A DNA stretch of 64,000 nucleotides from Pseudomonadota bacterium (lineage in GTDB: Bacteria; Pseudomonadota; Gammaproteobacteria; Steroidobacterales; Steroidobacteraceae): the NCBI GenBank assembly GCA_018241505.1, contig JAFEDS010000007.1, positions 62,001 to 126,000 on the forward strand, given 5' to 3'. A program made the translations under genes and the position numbers. Positions 53,016-63,079 of the stretch are shown piece after piece. Each line of letters begins with the position of its first letter. Position 1 is the first letter of the stretch. Under the pieces are notes generated by a model. It made no database searches and had not been told where the DNA came from. It was given only the letters and a program-made list of their open reading frames with translations.

Positions 53016-54908
53016 ATGACCAACACAGCCGCGACACTCACGCAGGCAATCGGCGCCCACCAGAATGGGCGTCTCCAGGAGGCGATGCGGCTCTACCAGC
53101 AGGTGCTGCATGCGGAGCCTCGCAACGTCGATGCCCTGCGACTCATGGGGCTCGCCCTGAGCTCCATCGGCCGCCAAGCGGAAGCCATTGCCTGCTACGA
53201 CCGCGCGCTGGCGATTCAGCCGAGCCTGGCCATCGCGCATCGCGGCCGCGGGATGGCACTGATGCAGCTCGGCAAGGCGCAGGAGGCCCTCGCCAGCTTC
53301 AACACGGCGGTTCGACTCGCGCCCAATGACGAAGTGTCGCTCAACAGCATGGGAGTCATCCTGCTGTCGCTGGGGCAGGCGGCGATGGCGCTGGCCAGTT
53401 TCGACCGCGCGCTCGCGCTGCAGCCGAACGACCCCACCGCGAGCCACAACCGCGGACTCGCTCTCATGAGCCTGGCACGCTACGACGAAGCGCGGCAGAG
53501 TTTCGAGCGGACCTTGCAACTCGCGCCGGGCTCGGTACCCACACTGATGTGGCGCGGCAAGTGTTACCTGGAGATGGGACGCCCGGCGGAGGCACTGGCC
53601 AGCCTGCAGCAGGCCTGTACGCTCGCTCCAGGAGATTTCGCAGCGAACTTCCAACTCGGTATCACCCTCGCACGCTTGAATCGCAAGGACGAAGCGGTTG
53701 CCGCTTTCAGCGCCGCCATAGCGGGCAATGCACGCTCGGCGGAAGCTTTCAACAACCGTGGCGCTGTGTTGGTGCGCCAGTTTCGCCCGGCGGACGCGAT
53801 CGCCGATTTCCGGCGCGCCATCGAGCTGAACCCGGGTTACGCGGATGCGTATGTCAATTATGGCAACACCCTCAAAGGACTGGGGCAATATTCAGCGGCA
53901 CTGCAGCAGCTCGACCACGCACTGACACTCAAACCCGGCGACCTCACGGCGCGCTGGAGCAAGGCGCTCATTCAACTCTCACGGGGGAATTTTGCCGAAG
54001 GCTGGCCGCTGTACGAGTCGCGCCTGGAGTTGGAACCCGCGCGCCAATTGCAACGCAATTACAACCGCCCGCGCTGGACGGGCGCCGAGCCGCTGAACGG
54101 ACGGTCGCTGCTGGTCCATGCCGAGCAAGGGCTGGGCGATACATTGCAATTCGCGCGCTACATCCGTCCGCTGGAAGATCTGGGGGCGAGAGTCGTCTTC
54201 GAGGTCCAGCCGGTTCTCATGCAACTGCTGCGATCACTGCCAACACAGGCAACGCTGATCGCCCGGGGCGATCCGGTCCCTGACACGGACTTTCACACGC
54301 CGCTGCTGAGCCTGCCCCTGGCCCTGCAAACACGCCTCGACACGATTCCGGGCGGGGCCCCCTATCTGTCAGTTGACACACAGGCTGAACAAACCTGGCG
54401 CGAGCGGCTCACCGCCTTGCCGGGCCGCAAGATCGGGATCCTGTGGCACGGCAACCCCGAGGCCGAGCAGATATCGGCACTGCAGGCGCGATCCTACCCG
54501 TTGGCCGCGGCCGCGCCGCTGGCTCAACTGTCAGGCGTCACGCTCGTTTCGCTGCAGAAAGGCCCGGGCGCCGAGCAGCGCCGGCAGGTTGATTTCGCGG
54601 ATCGGGTCGTGCAACTCACCGATCCACAACACATGGGCGCGGCCGAGCTCGCCACCGAGACCGCCCCCCTCCTGAAATGTCTCGACCTCGTCATCACCGC
54701 AGACACCGCCCTCGCCCACCTGGCCGGCGCGTTGGGAGTCAGAGTGTGGTTGGTTCTGCAGTCCGTGCCGGACTGGCGTTGGTTGGTGGACCGCAGCGAC
54801 AGCCCCTGGTACCCGTCGATGCGGCTTTTTCGCCAACGGACGGCCGGCAATTGGGTCGAGGTCTTTGAAGATATCGCAGGTGTCATTGCCACGACTCGAG
54901 ACTTCTAA
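53016..54908 (+). CDS. TPR protein with GT9-like glycosyltransferase domain
   Basis: The protein has 630 residues: N-terminal TPR repeats (residues about 1-330, with a unit such as LVRQFRPADAIADFRRAIEL), then a glycosyltransferase-like domain. The HAEQGLGDTLQFARYIRPL segment (GxGD) and DTALAHLAGALGVRVWLVL near the end match the heptosyltransferase-like TPR proteins of bacteria. It would transfer a sugar to an unknown, perhaps TPR-bound protein. The start is the ATG; an in-frame TTG one codon earlier is rejected. It follows the sulfotransferase with a 10-bp gap. The GTTGC/GCAAC inverted repeat at 54918-54935 follows. Confidence 0.82.
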   Translation: MTNTAATLTQAIGAHQNGRLQEAMRLYQQVLHAEPRNVDALRLMGLALSSIGRQAEAIACYDRALAIQPSLAIAHRGRGMALMQLGKAQEALASFNTAVRLAPNDEVSLNSMGVILLSLGQAAMALASFDRALALQPNDPTASHNRGLALMSLARYDEARQSFERTLQLAPGSVPTLMWRGKCYLEMGRPAEALASLQQACTLAPGDFAANFQLGITLARLNRKDEAVAAFSAAIAGNARSAEAFNNRGAVLVRQFRPADAIADFRRAIELNPGYADAYVNYGNTLKGLGQYSAALQQLDHALTLKPGDLTARWSKALIQLSRGNFAEGWPLYESRLELEPARQLQRNYNRPRWTGAEPLNGRSLLVHAEQGLGDTLQFARYIRPLEDLGARVVFEVQPVLMQLLRSLPTQATLIARGDPVPDTDFHTPLLSLPLALQTRLDTIPGGAPYLSVDTQAEQTWRERLTALPGRKIGILWHGNPEAEQISALQARSYPLAAAAPLAQLSGVTLVSLQKGPGAEQRRQVDFADRVVQLTDPQHMGAAELATETAPLLKCLDLVITADTALAHLAGALGVRVWLVLQSVPDWRWLVDRSDSPWYPSMRLFRQRTAGNWVEVFEDIAGVIATTRDF

Positions 54909-55059
54909 CTGTCCCGTCGTTGCATTCCGGCAACGCTACTGGCCACGCTCCAAACGGGGCCGGAAACTTTACATCTGAAGATAACCCTCCTACAGTCACA
55001 TCGACTTTGAGCTGGTTTTTCCGCCTCAAGGGAACGTATAAGCCTTACTGGGGAGTGGT

Positions 55060-58005
55060 ATGAAGGACTTAGGGACAGCAATACCGGTTTCAGTTGTTGC
55101 GGCTTCGCTACTAACATGGGTGACATCGGCCACGGCGCAGGAGACCAGCACCTCCGAGCAGAGCGCGCCGCAGGAAGTAGTGGTCACCGGGTCGCGCATC
55201 TATCAGACGGAAGCACAGCGTGAGCAGCCGCTGTCCACTATTGATGTGGAAGCGATCGAGAAGAGCGGCCTGTCGGATGTCGGGCAGTTGCTGCAGCAGT
55301 TGACCACGGGCGGCCAGGCCCTGAACTCGAAATTCAACTCATCCGGCAACTTCGGTTATCCGCCGGACGGCGGCGGTATCGGCGCGGGCTCGGCGCAAGT
55401 GAGTCTGCGCAACCTGGATTCCAAGCGCGTGCTCGTTCTGGTCGACGGTATCCGCTGGGTGAACGAGTCCTCCGCCTCCGGCGTGAGCGGCAGCGCGGAC
55501 ATCAACACGATTCCCATCTCGATTGTGGATCACATCGAAATCCTGGAGGACGGTGCCTCCTCCATCTATGGTTCGGATGCCATCGCGGGCGTCGTGAATA
55601 TCATTACGCGCAAAAAAGTCGATGGCCTCGAATTCAACGGCTACGTCGGCGGCTGGGGCCGGGGCGGTCATACCACCGATGTCAGCATGACCGGTGGCGG
55701 CTCAACCGACAAGTTCTCGGCCATGTTCGTGGCGAGCTACTTCAACCAGACGGACATCAGCTCGAACAGTTGGTGGCAATCGGCCTCGCCCGAGCCGTTC
55801 ACCGGCAACACCGCGGGCAGCTCGACCACACCCCAGGGCCGTGACCAATTCTGCAACCCGGCCCAACCGCCCGGAGCGCCGGGCTACTGCGGTGGCGGCG
55901 GCGTGGATGCGAGCCTGTACAACATCACTCTGAACAAAGGGGCGGTGCCCGGGCAACCGTTCAACTTCAACGACCCGGCGGCGAGCAACTATCACGGGTT
56001 CGACAACCCGGACCGCTTCAACTACGCGCCGTTCAACCTGCTTCTGACCCCTTCGCAGCGCAAGTCCATCTTCACCAACCTCTCGTACAAGGCGAACGAC
56101 TACGTCGAGGTGTACATGAAGGGACTGTTCATTACCCGCAACTCGGAAAACCAGGCGGCTCCCGAGCCGATTGTGATCGGTCCGTCCGCGGGCACCGGCG
56201 GCCTGGCCGATAAGATTTCCGTGTCGGCCAAGAATCCGTTCAATCCGTTCGGCATCGACCTGGTCGCGCCGGGATCACCGCAGGCACTGGCCGGCGAGCC
56301 GGTATCGCTGGCCGGATTCGTAACACGGCGACCGATTGAGGCGGGCCCCCGCCAGTTCAACCAGGACGTCAACACCTACTATTTCGGCACGGGCCTGCGC
56401 GGCTCGTTCGAGCTCCTGGGCAACGATTATCACTGGGACGCCAACTACGTCAATTCAGCCAACAAGGCGTCGCAGACCTTCACCGGCGGTTACAACATCG
56501 GCAACATCCAGATCGCGCTCGGCGATCCAGCCATCTGCGCACTGGTCCCCAATTGCACGCCGCTCGATCTGTTCGGCGGCCAGACCCGCCCGATCACCCC
56601 GGCGCAGCTCAAATACATTCAGGCCATCCAGATCGACCGCAGCGAACAGGACCTGAAGATCTACTCCGTCAATGTCACCGGCCATCCCTTCAGCATCCAG
56701 GACCGCCCGGTGGGTATCGCAGTCGGCGGCGAGCACCGCATGTACACGGGTATCTTCAACCCGGATCCGCTGCGGCAGGAAGGCCTGTCACAGGACTCCC
56801 TGGCCTTCCCGGTGAATGCCAGCTACAGCGTGAATGAAGCCTACGGTGAGTTCAGTGTCCCGGTGTTGCAGACTCTGGGCGCGAGCGCCGCGGTCCGTTA
56901 CTCGGACTACTCCAGCTTCGGCAGCCAGACCACCTACAAGGTGGGCATGCGCTGGCAGCCGGTGGAAGACTTCGGCCTGCGCGGCAACTACTCCACGGGC
57001 TTTCGCGCTCCGAACCTGGGCGAGTTGTTCGGACTCACCCAGTTTGCGGCGACCCTGGTCGATCCCTGCGGCCCGACCGGCTCTCCGCCCGTCGTGACGC
57101 CCACCGCGACCTCGGCGCTGGCCGCGGCCTGCCGCTCGCAAGGCGTTCCCAACGGCTTTCAACAGGCCAACACGCAGATCAGCAGCTTTACGGGCGGCAA
57201 CGCCAAGCTGCGCCCCGAGAAGTCGGACAGCTATACGGCGGGCTTTGTATACAACGCGAGCTGGGCACGCGGCCTGTTCTTCACCAACCGGATGACCCTG
57301 GAGGCCACTTATTACCACGACAAGATCAAGGGCGCGATCCAGGCCGAAGACATTCAACAGTTGTTGAATACCTGTCTGGCCGCGGGGGGCAGTGGCGTGG
57401 CGGCTTGCGGACCGTTCAGCCGGCAGGCGAACGGCAACCTGAATCCACCACAGAACTTCCTGGCCAACCTGGGCCAGATCACCACCTCCGGTGAGGATAT
57501 CAAGTTCAACTGGGCCTCCGAGCCGTTCCCCTTCGGGCACTTCTCCATCGGTACCCAGGCGACTCGCGTCAACACCTATGAGGCGGTGGACCAGGACGGC
57601 AACGTCGCGCAGCGCACCGTTGGCATCGAAGTCAACAACAGCGCGATTCCGCGGTGGCGGATGAATGCCCAGCTCGGCTACGGCATCGCGAATCTCGAGG
57701 CGACCTGGTCGGTCCGCTACCTCTCCGCGGTCAGTGAATTCTGCGGCAACGCCATCAGCTCGAAGGTTCCCGGGTGTGCCGAGGGCCAGACGCTGCATGC
57801 GCTGCCTTCCGTTACCTACAACGACATCAATGTCGCCTGGAACAATGCCTTCGCTCTGAAGGACCTGACTGTGTCGGTGGGGGCGGTCAACGCCTTCGGC
57901 AAGAGCCCACCGGTTTGCTATAGCTGCAGCCTGAACGGGTATGATGCGGGCACCTACGACCTCCCAGGTGCCTTCTGGAATGCTCGCCTCAAATACAAGT
58001 TCTGA
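55060..58005 (+). CDS. TonB-dependent receptor 6
   Basis: This 981-residue receptor starts [20 protein letters not shown], with a cleavable signal and GGGGAG upstream. It has the TonB-box-like [20 protein letters not shown], a plug ([19 protein letters not shown]), [20 protein letters not shown] and a barrel ending RLKYKF. Cys pairs such as [14 protein letters not shown] and ICALVPNC are present. It belongs to a different subgroup from receptors 1-5. A secreted amidase gene begins 22 bp downstream, inside the terminator hairpin. The 151-bp upstream gap has a weak GTTGC/GCAAC hairpin and a TTTACA-type stretch. Confidence 0.93.
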   Translation: MKDLGTAIPVSVVAASLLTWVTSATAQETSTSEQSAPQEVVVTGSRIYQTEAQREQPLSTIDVEAIEKSGLSDVGQLLQQLTTGGQALNSKFNSSGNFGYPPDGGGIGAGSAQVSLRNLDSKRVLVLVDGIRWVNESSASGVSGSADINTIPISIVDHIEILEDGASSIYGSDAIAGVVNIITRKKVDGLEFNGYVGGWGRGGHTTDVSMTGGGSTDKFSAMFVASYFNQTDISSNSWWQSASPEPFTGNTAGSSTTPQGRDQFCNPAQPPGAPGYCGGGGVDASLYNITLNKGAVPGQPFNFNDPAASNYHGFDNPDRFNYAPFNLLLTPSQRKSIFTNLSYKANDYVEVYMKGLFITRNSENQAAPEPIVIGPSAGTGGLADKISVSAKNPFNPFGIDLVAPGSPQALAGEPVSLAGFVTRRPIEAGPRQFNQDVNTYYFGTGLRGSFELLGNDYHWDANYVNSANKASQTFTGGYNIGNIQIALGDPAICALVPNCTPLDLFGGQTRPITPAQLKYIQAIQIDRSEQDLKIYSVNVTGHPFSIQDRPVGIAVGGEHRMYTGIFNPDPLRQEGLSQDSLAFPVNASYSVNEAYGEFSVPVLQTLGASAAVRYSDYSSFGSQTTYKVGMRWQPVEDFGLRGNYSTGFRAPNLGELFGLTQFAATLVDPCGPTGSPPVVTPTATSALAAACRSQGVPNGFQQANTQISSFTGGNAKLRPEKSDSYTAGFVYNASWARGLFFTNRMTLEATYYHDKIKGAIQAEDIQQLLNTCLAAGGSGVAACGPFSRQANGNLNPPQNFLANLGQITTSGEDIKFNWASEPFPFGHFSIGTQATRVNTYEAVDQDGNVAQRTVGIEVNNSAIPRWRMNAQLGYGIANLEATWSVRYLSAVSEFCGNAISSKVPGCAEGQTLHALPSVTYNDINVAWNNAFALKDLTVSVGAVNAFGKSPPVCYSCSLNGYDAGTYDLPGAFWNARLKYKF

Positions 58006-58027
58006 CCAACACTGTTTTGCGGCCCGT

Positions 58028-59590
58028 ATGGTCCGCATCCGCCGCTCAATGGGTTGCCTGTTGAGCGGCGTTTTTCTTTGTGCCAGCGCCCACGCCGCCC
58101 GTGATGCCATTCCCGCGGATGCCTCGATCCTCGAGATCCAACAGGGTCTGGCCGCGGGCCGCTTCGACGTTCCCGCCGTGGAACGCCACTATGAAGGCCG
58201 GATCCAGTCCATTGACCGCGCCGGCCCGCGGCTGAACTCGGTCATTGAGATCAATCCGGACGCGGCGAAAATCGCGGCGGACCTGAAAAACGGCGCGAAT
58301 CATTCGCTGCCGCTGTTCGGCATTCCCGTCCTGATCAAGGACAACATCGATACGGCCGATCGCATGCAGACCACGGCCGGCTCGCTTGCCCTGGTCGGGT
58401 CGAAGACGCCTCACGATGCTTTTATTGTGGGCAAGCTGCGCCAGGCGGGCGCGCTCATTCTGGGCAAAACCAATCTCAGTGAGTGGGCCAACTTCCGCTC
58501 CAGCCGCTCCTCCAGCGGGTGGAGCGGCCGAGGCGGCCAGACTCACAACCCTTACGCACTCGACCGCAATCCCTGCGGCTCGAGCTCGGGATCCGGCGCC
58601 GCCATTGCCGCGGATCTCGCCGTGGTGGCGGTTGGAACGGAAACCGACGGCTCGATTGTGTGTCCAAGCAGCGCCAACGGCCTGGTTGGAATCAAGCCGA
58701 CCGTGGGCCTCGTGTCACGTGCCGGCATCATTCCGATCTCGGCGAGCCAGGACACCGCCGGCCCCATGGCGCGCTCCGTGACCGATGCGGCAACCTTGTT
58801 GACGGTGTTGGCGGGCTATGACCCGGCCGACCCGGCGACCGCGCCCATGCAGTCACGTCCCGCCGTGGACTACCGGCAGTTCCTGAAGCGCGACAGCCTG
58901 AAGGGTGTGCGGATCGGAGTCATGCGGCAGAACGCCGGGTTCCACGAGGAAGTGGATGCGCTGTTGGAGCGCGCCATCGAGACCTTGCGCGCGCAGGGCG
59001 CGATTGTGGTCGATCCGGTCAATATTCCCACACAAAGCAAGTTTGATTCGGAAGAGCAGACGGTCCTGTTGTACGAATTCAAGGACGGGATCAACCGCTA
59101 CCTGGAACAACGCGGCGCCACGCCCCGCTCGCTGGCGGAGTTGATTGAGTACAACACTCGCGAGAGCGCACGGGAAATGCCCATTTTTGCCCAGGAGCTG
59201 TTTGTGAATGCCCAGAAGAAGGGGCCACTCAGCACGCCGGAGTATGTTGAGGCACGGGAACGCGCCCGGCGCCTGGCCGGTGCCGAAGGCATCGATGCCG
59301 CGCTTCAGAAGGAACACCTGGATGCGTTGATTGCGCCCACGATGGGCCCGGCGTGGCTTACCGACTGGGTGAATGGCGATCATTTTGTTGGTGGCGGAAC
59401 ATCCAGCGCGCCGGCTGTTGCCGGCTATCCGCACATCACCGTTCCCATGGGGTTTGTACGCCATTTGCCGGTGGGCCTGTCGTTTGTTTCAACAGCGTGG
59501 AGCGAACCGAAGTTGATTTCGTACGCGTTCGCATTCGAACAAGTGACACATGCAAGGCTGTCACCCACGTTCCCAGCGCGCCTGCCTTGA
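58028..59590 (+). CDS. secreted amidase-signature enzyme
   Basis: The protein has 520 residues, starting at MVRIRRSMGCLLSGVFLCAS, a signal peptide ending SAHA|ARDA. A start at MGCLLSG is also possible. The amidase-signature triad is visible: Lys in VLIKDNIDTADRM, the Ser in PCGSSSGSGAAIAADLA, and the cis-Ser in GSIVCPSSANGLVGIKPT. It would hydrolyse amide bonds, perhaps of imported peptides, in the periplasm or outside. It lies between receptors 6 and 7. Neither candidate start has a good ribosome-binding site, and the receptor 6 terminator hairpin covers the signal peptide codons. Confidence 0.87.
   Translation: MVRIRRSMGCLLSGVFLCASAHAARDAIPADASILEIQQGLAAGRFDVPAVERHYEGRIQSIDRAGPRLNSVIEINPDAAKIAADLKNGANHSLPLFGIPVLIKDNIDTADRMQTTAGSLALVGSKTPHDAFIVGKLRQAGALILGKTNLSEWANFRSSRSSSGWSGRGGQTHNPYALDRNPCGSSSGSGAAIAADLAVVAVGTETDGSIVCPSSANGLVGIKPTVGLVSRAGIIPISASQDTAGPMARSVTDAATLLTVLAGYDPADPATAPMQSRPAVDYRQFLKRDSLKGVRIGVMRQNAGFHEEVDALLERAIETLRAQGAIVVDPVNIPTQSKFDSEEQTVLLYEFKDGINRYLEQRGATPRSLAELIEYNTRESAREMPIFAQELFVNAQKKGPLSTPEYVEARERARRLAGAEGIDAALQKEHLDALIAPTMGPAWLTDWVNGDHFVGGGTSSAPAVAGYPHITVPMGFVRHLPVGLSFVSTAWSEPKLISYAFAFEQVTHARLSPTFPARLP
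58040..58078 (+). terminator. terminator/attenuator overlapping the amidase start
   Basis: CGCCGCTCAA (58040-58049) and TTGAGCGGCG (58061-58070) form a perfect 10-bp stem with an 11-nt loop, followed by TTTTTCTTT. The hairpin lies inside the amidase coding region, encoding residues about 5-15 of its signal peptide, and immediately after receptor 6. It would end most receptor transcripts and might act as an attenuator for the amidase. Confidence 0.8.
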
Positions 59591-59675
59591 GGGGAACTCG
59601 AGAATTCACCCGCGGCGCAACTTGGTCGTAGAAAACTAAAACCACTCCGATTATAAGAGCCACTCCAAAGGGGGA

Positions 59676-59703
59676 TTGTTCGTTGTGCATCCACAACGAA
59701 CAA
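59676..59703 (+). promoter_or_regulatory. perfect 12-bp inverted repeat in leader of receptor 7
   Basis: TTGTTCGTTGTG and CACAACGAACAA form a perfect stem with a CATC loop, 25 bp before the ATG of the next gene. TGGAGTGA follows as ribosome-binding site. No T-run follows, so this is a candidate operator or RNA hairpin rather than a terminator. The rest of the 138-bp gap shows no gene. Confidence 0.6.
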
Positions 59704-59728
59704 CAAACAACCAAACATGGAGTGAATC

Positions 59729-62590
59729 ATGGCGAAACCGTCGATCGGCGCTGTGTGGACCGCTGCGCTCTTCAGTTCCACTGCAGTGCTGGCACAACAA
59801 CGACCCGCCCAGAACGCAGAGAACACCGAGGTTCTGAACACGGTCATAGTGACCGGCTCGCGCATCGTTCATTCTGATACCGAGACACCGAACCCGGTGC
59901 AGGTCATCAGTGCGGCGGATCTGCAGCAGTCGGGCTATACCAACACCCAGGAGGTTCTGAAGAACCTGACGGCCAACGGCCAGGGAACGCTTTCACAGAG
60001 CTTTTCCGGCGCCTTCGCCGCGGGCGCCGCGGGTATCGCACTCCGCGGCCTCAACGTTGGCTACACGCTCGTGTTGATTGACGGACACCGCAGCGCTCCA
60101 TATCCGATCGGCGATGACGGCCAAAGATCCTTCGTCGACGTGGCGGATATTCCGTTTGACTCGATCGAGCGCATCGAGGTGCTGAAAGACGGTGCTTCGG
60201 CCGTATATGGGTCCGATGCGATCGCAGGCGTAGTCAACATTATTTTGAAGAAGACCTTCACGGGAGCGTCTGTGACCGCCGACGCCGGAACTTCCGCCCA
60301 CGCGGACGGGACAACCGAACACGCGGCCGCTACCTGGGGTTTCGGAGATCTCGCCAACGACGGGCACAACTTCTACATTGCCGGCGAGTTTCGCCACCAG
60401 CAGCAGATCCGGTTTCTGGATCGCGGCGGCATCTTCGAGAACAAGGACTACACCGCCACGGGGGGTTATAACCTCAACTTCGGTGCACCGAACCCGATCA
60501 ACGGCGGTCTCGCGCGCTCAGCGACCGGCTACGTGATCAATGAGGATACGGGCGCCATAGCCGGATTCATGCCCGGGTGTAACGCGACCGCGTACGCGGC
60601 CAGCCAATGTACCTTCCCTGATACCTGGAACCAGATACAGCCTGGGACCAAGAACTACAACATTGTTTCGAAGTTCACACAGAGCTTTGCTGAAAACTGG
60701 AAACTGTCCCTGTCGGGCACCTACTTCCAAAGCCAGTCTGTGCAGGTCGGCGCTCCGTCCCGCGCCTTCAACCTCGGTTACCAGGGCGTCACCTCGGGTC
60801 CCGGCGTGGTTCCCCAGGTGCTGCCGGCTCTAGGACCCACCACAATCCCCAGTACCAACCCCAGCTTTCCCACCGGTACAGGGCTGACCGAAGGCTTCCT
60901 GCAATACACGTTTCTCGACATCGGGCCTACGGAAGTTCATACGAATGCCAAGACGTACCGAGCCGTGGCGGACTTGGACGGCAAGGTTGGCGCGTGGAAT
61001 CTGGATGGCGCCGTCGGTTACACCGAAGTGACACTGCACGTCGACGACCTGCATTTTGTGCAGCCTGTTCTGTTGCAGAACGCGCTCAACAGCACCACTG
61101 CACCCTACCTAGTCGGTCAACGCAATACGGCCGCCGTTATCAACTCGATTGCGCCGCCCGAAGAAACCAATGACTCGTCGAAGTTGTTCTTCGCCCACGC
61201 CGGTGCGACCACGCCCATTACCGATCTGCCGGGCGGCCCGCTCGCCATCGCCTTCGGTGGCGACTGGTATGAGCGTAAGCAGTTCGCGCTCGCGCCCGCG
61301 GCGGCAGCGAATGGCTTGATCGGATCCCCCTACGGCAGTCCGAGCAACAACTTCACGGTAGGAACGCAGAACGTCTCCGCGGCCTATGCGGAAATCGACG
61401 CCCCCGTGCTGAAGACTCTCGACATCGACGCAGCGATTCGCTACGACCACTACAACCTGTCAGGCGGCCAGGCGAGCCCGAAGATCGGTTTCAAATGGCA
61501 GCCCATTGACGAATTCGGTATCCGCGGCACGGCCTCGAGAGGCTTCCGGGCACCGGGCCCTGCCGAAAACGGCCAGGCGGGTCAGACGTTCTTTGCCGGT
61601 AGCAAAGCCGATCCCATACTGTGCAAGCACCCCGAAAGCTTCACGGCCGCTGGAAATTTCGCCGGTCAGTGCAATGTGTCGATTCCCGGTTTGCAGGGCA
61701 CCAACCCGAATCTGAAGCCGGAAGTCTCCAAGTCTTTCACGTTCGGTTTCGTGACACAGCCGATTCCCGATCTGAAGGCAACTGTGGATATCTACTCCGT
61801 GCAGATCAACAACCAGATTATTGCCGGGGGCCCGTCGGTCACGGTGCGTGGCGACAACCTGTCGCCGCTGCCGAAGTATCAGGCCGACGGCACCACAGTG
61901 TTAGTGGCACCTCCCGTGGCACCGATCCTGTATTTCACCACGTCCTTCATCAATGCCAACTCCACCAAGACCAACGGCCTGGACCTGGGCATCGACTATC
62001 ACCACCGATTTGACTCCGGCTGGCAATACAGCTCGAACGCGACATTGACCTATATCCACGCGTATCAGTTGACCGACGGCGGAGTCACTTACGAGCTGGC
62101 GGGAACCCATGGTCCTTCGTTCTTCTCCGGCGACACGGGCAATCCGAAAACCCGGGCCAACTGGGCCAACACCATCGGCCGGGATAACTGGTCGCTCACC
62201 GCCACCGTGAACTACACCAGTGCCTTCAATGTGACGGATCCCACGCTGATTGCATTCGAGGGTATCCCGGCTGGCACCTGCCTGGAGGCTCTGACCAACG
62301 AAGGCGGCGCCGCCGGCAATGACTACGCGGGGCCGCTCAACAGCGGTGTCATTCCGCCGCAAACGAGTTGCAACGTCAAACACTTCACGACGGTCGATCT
62401 CTACGGCAGCTACGATGTGAGCAGTCAGTTCAATCTGCACGCCTCGGTCACCAACCTGTTCAACACCAAGGCGCCCCTCGACTGGGCGACCTATGGCGGT
62501 GCGCTGGGATTGGTGCCGTGGAATCCGTCGCTGCACCTGCAGGGCGCCATCGGCACGTTCTTCACACTGGGGGCCACCTACAAATTCTAA
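59729..62590 (+). CDS. TonB-dependent receptor 7
   Basis: This 953-residue receptor has a short signal peptide (MAKPSIGAVWTAALFSSTAV) and the TonB-box-like NTVIVTGSRIVHSDTETPN. It also has a plug (QEVLKNLTANGQG), IERIEVLKDGASAVYGSDAI and a barrel ending FTLGATYKF. Cys pairs are fewer than in receptors 1-4. It is most like receptor 6 in subgroup. GGAGTGA lies upstream, and a perfect hairpin precedes it. The next gene has its own good ribosome-binding site, and no strong terminator was seen after this gene. Substrate unknown. Confidence 0.93.
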   Translation: MAKPSIGAVWTAALFSSTAVLAQQRPAQNAENTEVLNTVIVTGSRIVHSDTETPNPVQVISAADLQQSGYTNTQEVLKNLTANGQGTLSQSFSGAFAAGAAGIALRGLNVGYTLVLIDGHRSAPYPIGDDGQRSFVDVADIPFDSIERIEVLKDGASAVYGSDAIAGVVNIILKKTFTGASVTADAGTSAHADGTTEHAAATWGFGDLANDGHNFYIAGEFRHQQQIRFLDRGGIFENKDYTATGGYNLNFGAPNPINGGLARSATGYVINEDTGAIAGFMPGCNATAYAASQCTFPDTWNQIQPGTKNYNIVSKFTQSFAENWKLSLSGTYFQSQSVQVGAPSRAFNLGYQGVTSGPGVVPQVLPALGPTTIPSTNPSFPTGTGLTEGFLQYTFLDIGPTEVHTNAKTYRAVADLDGKVGAWNLDGAVGYTEVTLHVDDLHFVQPVLLQNALNSTTAPYLVGQRNTAAVINSIAPPEETNDSSKLFFAHAGATTPITDLPGGPLAIAFGGDWYERKQFALAPAAAANGLIGSPYGSPSNNFTVGTQNVSAAYAEIDAPVLKTLDIDAAIRYDHYNLSGGQASPKIGFKWQPIDEFGIRGTASRGFRAPGPAENGQAGQTFFAGSKADPILCKHPESFTAAGNFAGQCNVSIPGLQGTNPNLKPEVSKSFTFGFVTQPIPDLKATVDIYSVQINNQIIAGGPSVTVRGDNLSPLPKYQADGTTVLVAPPVAPILYFTTSFINANSTKTNGLDLGIDYHHRFDSGWQYSSNATLTYIHAYQLTDGGVTYELAGTHGPSFFSGDTGNPKTRANWANTIGRDNWSLTATVNYTSAFNVTDPTLIAFEGIPAGTCLEALTNEGGAAGNDYAGPLNSGVIPPQTSCNVKHFTTVDLYGSYDVSSQFNLHASVTNLFNTKAPLDWATYGGALGLVPWNPSLHLQGAIGTFFTLGATYKF

Positions 62591-62635
62591 AGGCACATTG
62601 CATGCTGAAGTGTTGGGCATAGAACCGGAGGGACT

Positions 62636-62818
62636 ATGCCCGACCCACAACCGAAGCCCGAGCCTGCACCGAAGCCCATTACGCCCGCGGACGATCCCGA
62701 GCCCGTTCCCGGGGACCCGCAACCTTCACCTGATCAGCAGATCCACGATCCGCCTTTGGAGCCGGAGAAGGCTCGCCGGAGTGAGGTGGTGTTCAATGAA
62801 GAAGAGGTTGCAAAATAG
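62636..62818 (+). CDS. small Pro/acidic protein of unknown function
   Basis: A 60-residue frame begins MPDPQPKPEPAPKP and ends with SEVVFNEEEVAK. A strong GGAGGG lies five to six bases before the ATG, which supports translation. The Pro-rich composition without hydrophobic core suggests disorder. I do not recognise a family. Confidence 0.55.
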   Translation: MPDPQPKPEPAPKPITPADDPEPVPGDPQPSPDQQIHDPPLEPEKARRSEVVFNEEEVAK

Positions 62819-62830
62819 GGGCTCCTCCAC

Positions 62831-63022
62831 ATGGGCCGGAAAAACATGACACCCGAAGAGTCCGAGCGGCAGCGGCGCAAGGTGCAGAAGCAGTTGGATG
62901 AGGCGCTGGAGGACTCTTTTCCAGCGAGCGATCCTGTGTCGATTGTGACGTCGCAGGAGGAAGAGGACTGGGGCGAGCCGGGACCTGCGGCGCCTCCGGA
63001 ATCGCGTGAGCGGGGACGCTAG
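62831..63022 (+). CDS. small conserved protein with SFPASDP motif
   Basis: A 63-residue acidic, hydrophilic protein contains LDEALEDSFPASDPVSIVTS. The FPASDP motif recurs in small uncharacterised proteins of many bacteria; this is my recollection and was not searched. The start lies 12 bp after the preceding small gene, and no membrane segment is present. Function unknown. Confidence 0.65.
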   Translation: MGRKNMTPEESERQRRKVQKQLDEALEDSFPASDPVSIVTSQEEEDWGEPGPAAPPESRERGR

Positions 63023-63079
63023 TTTACCGGTGCAGAGGCACCGGCCACGCCGGCCAGCGCATCGGCGCAGGCTAATGAG

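Noticed and set aside
56788-58110. A 440-codon minus-strand frame opposite receptor 6.
   Set aside because: Antisense shadow of the receptor barrel; composition biased, no domain, no ribosome-binding site.
63027-63044. Hairpin CCGGTGC/GCACCGG between the last small gene and spoVR as a terminator.
   Set aside because: No T-run follows on either strand, so I call it a hairpin only.
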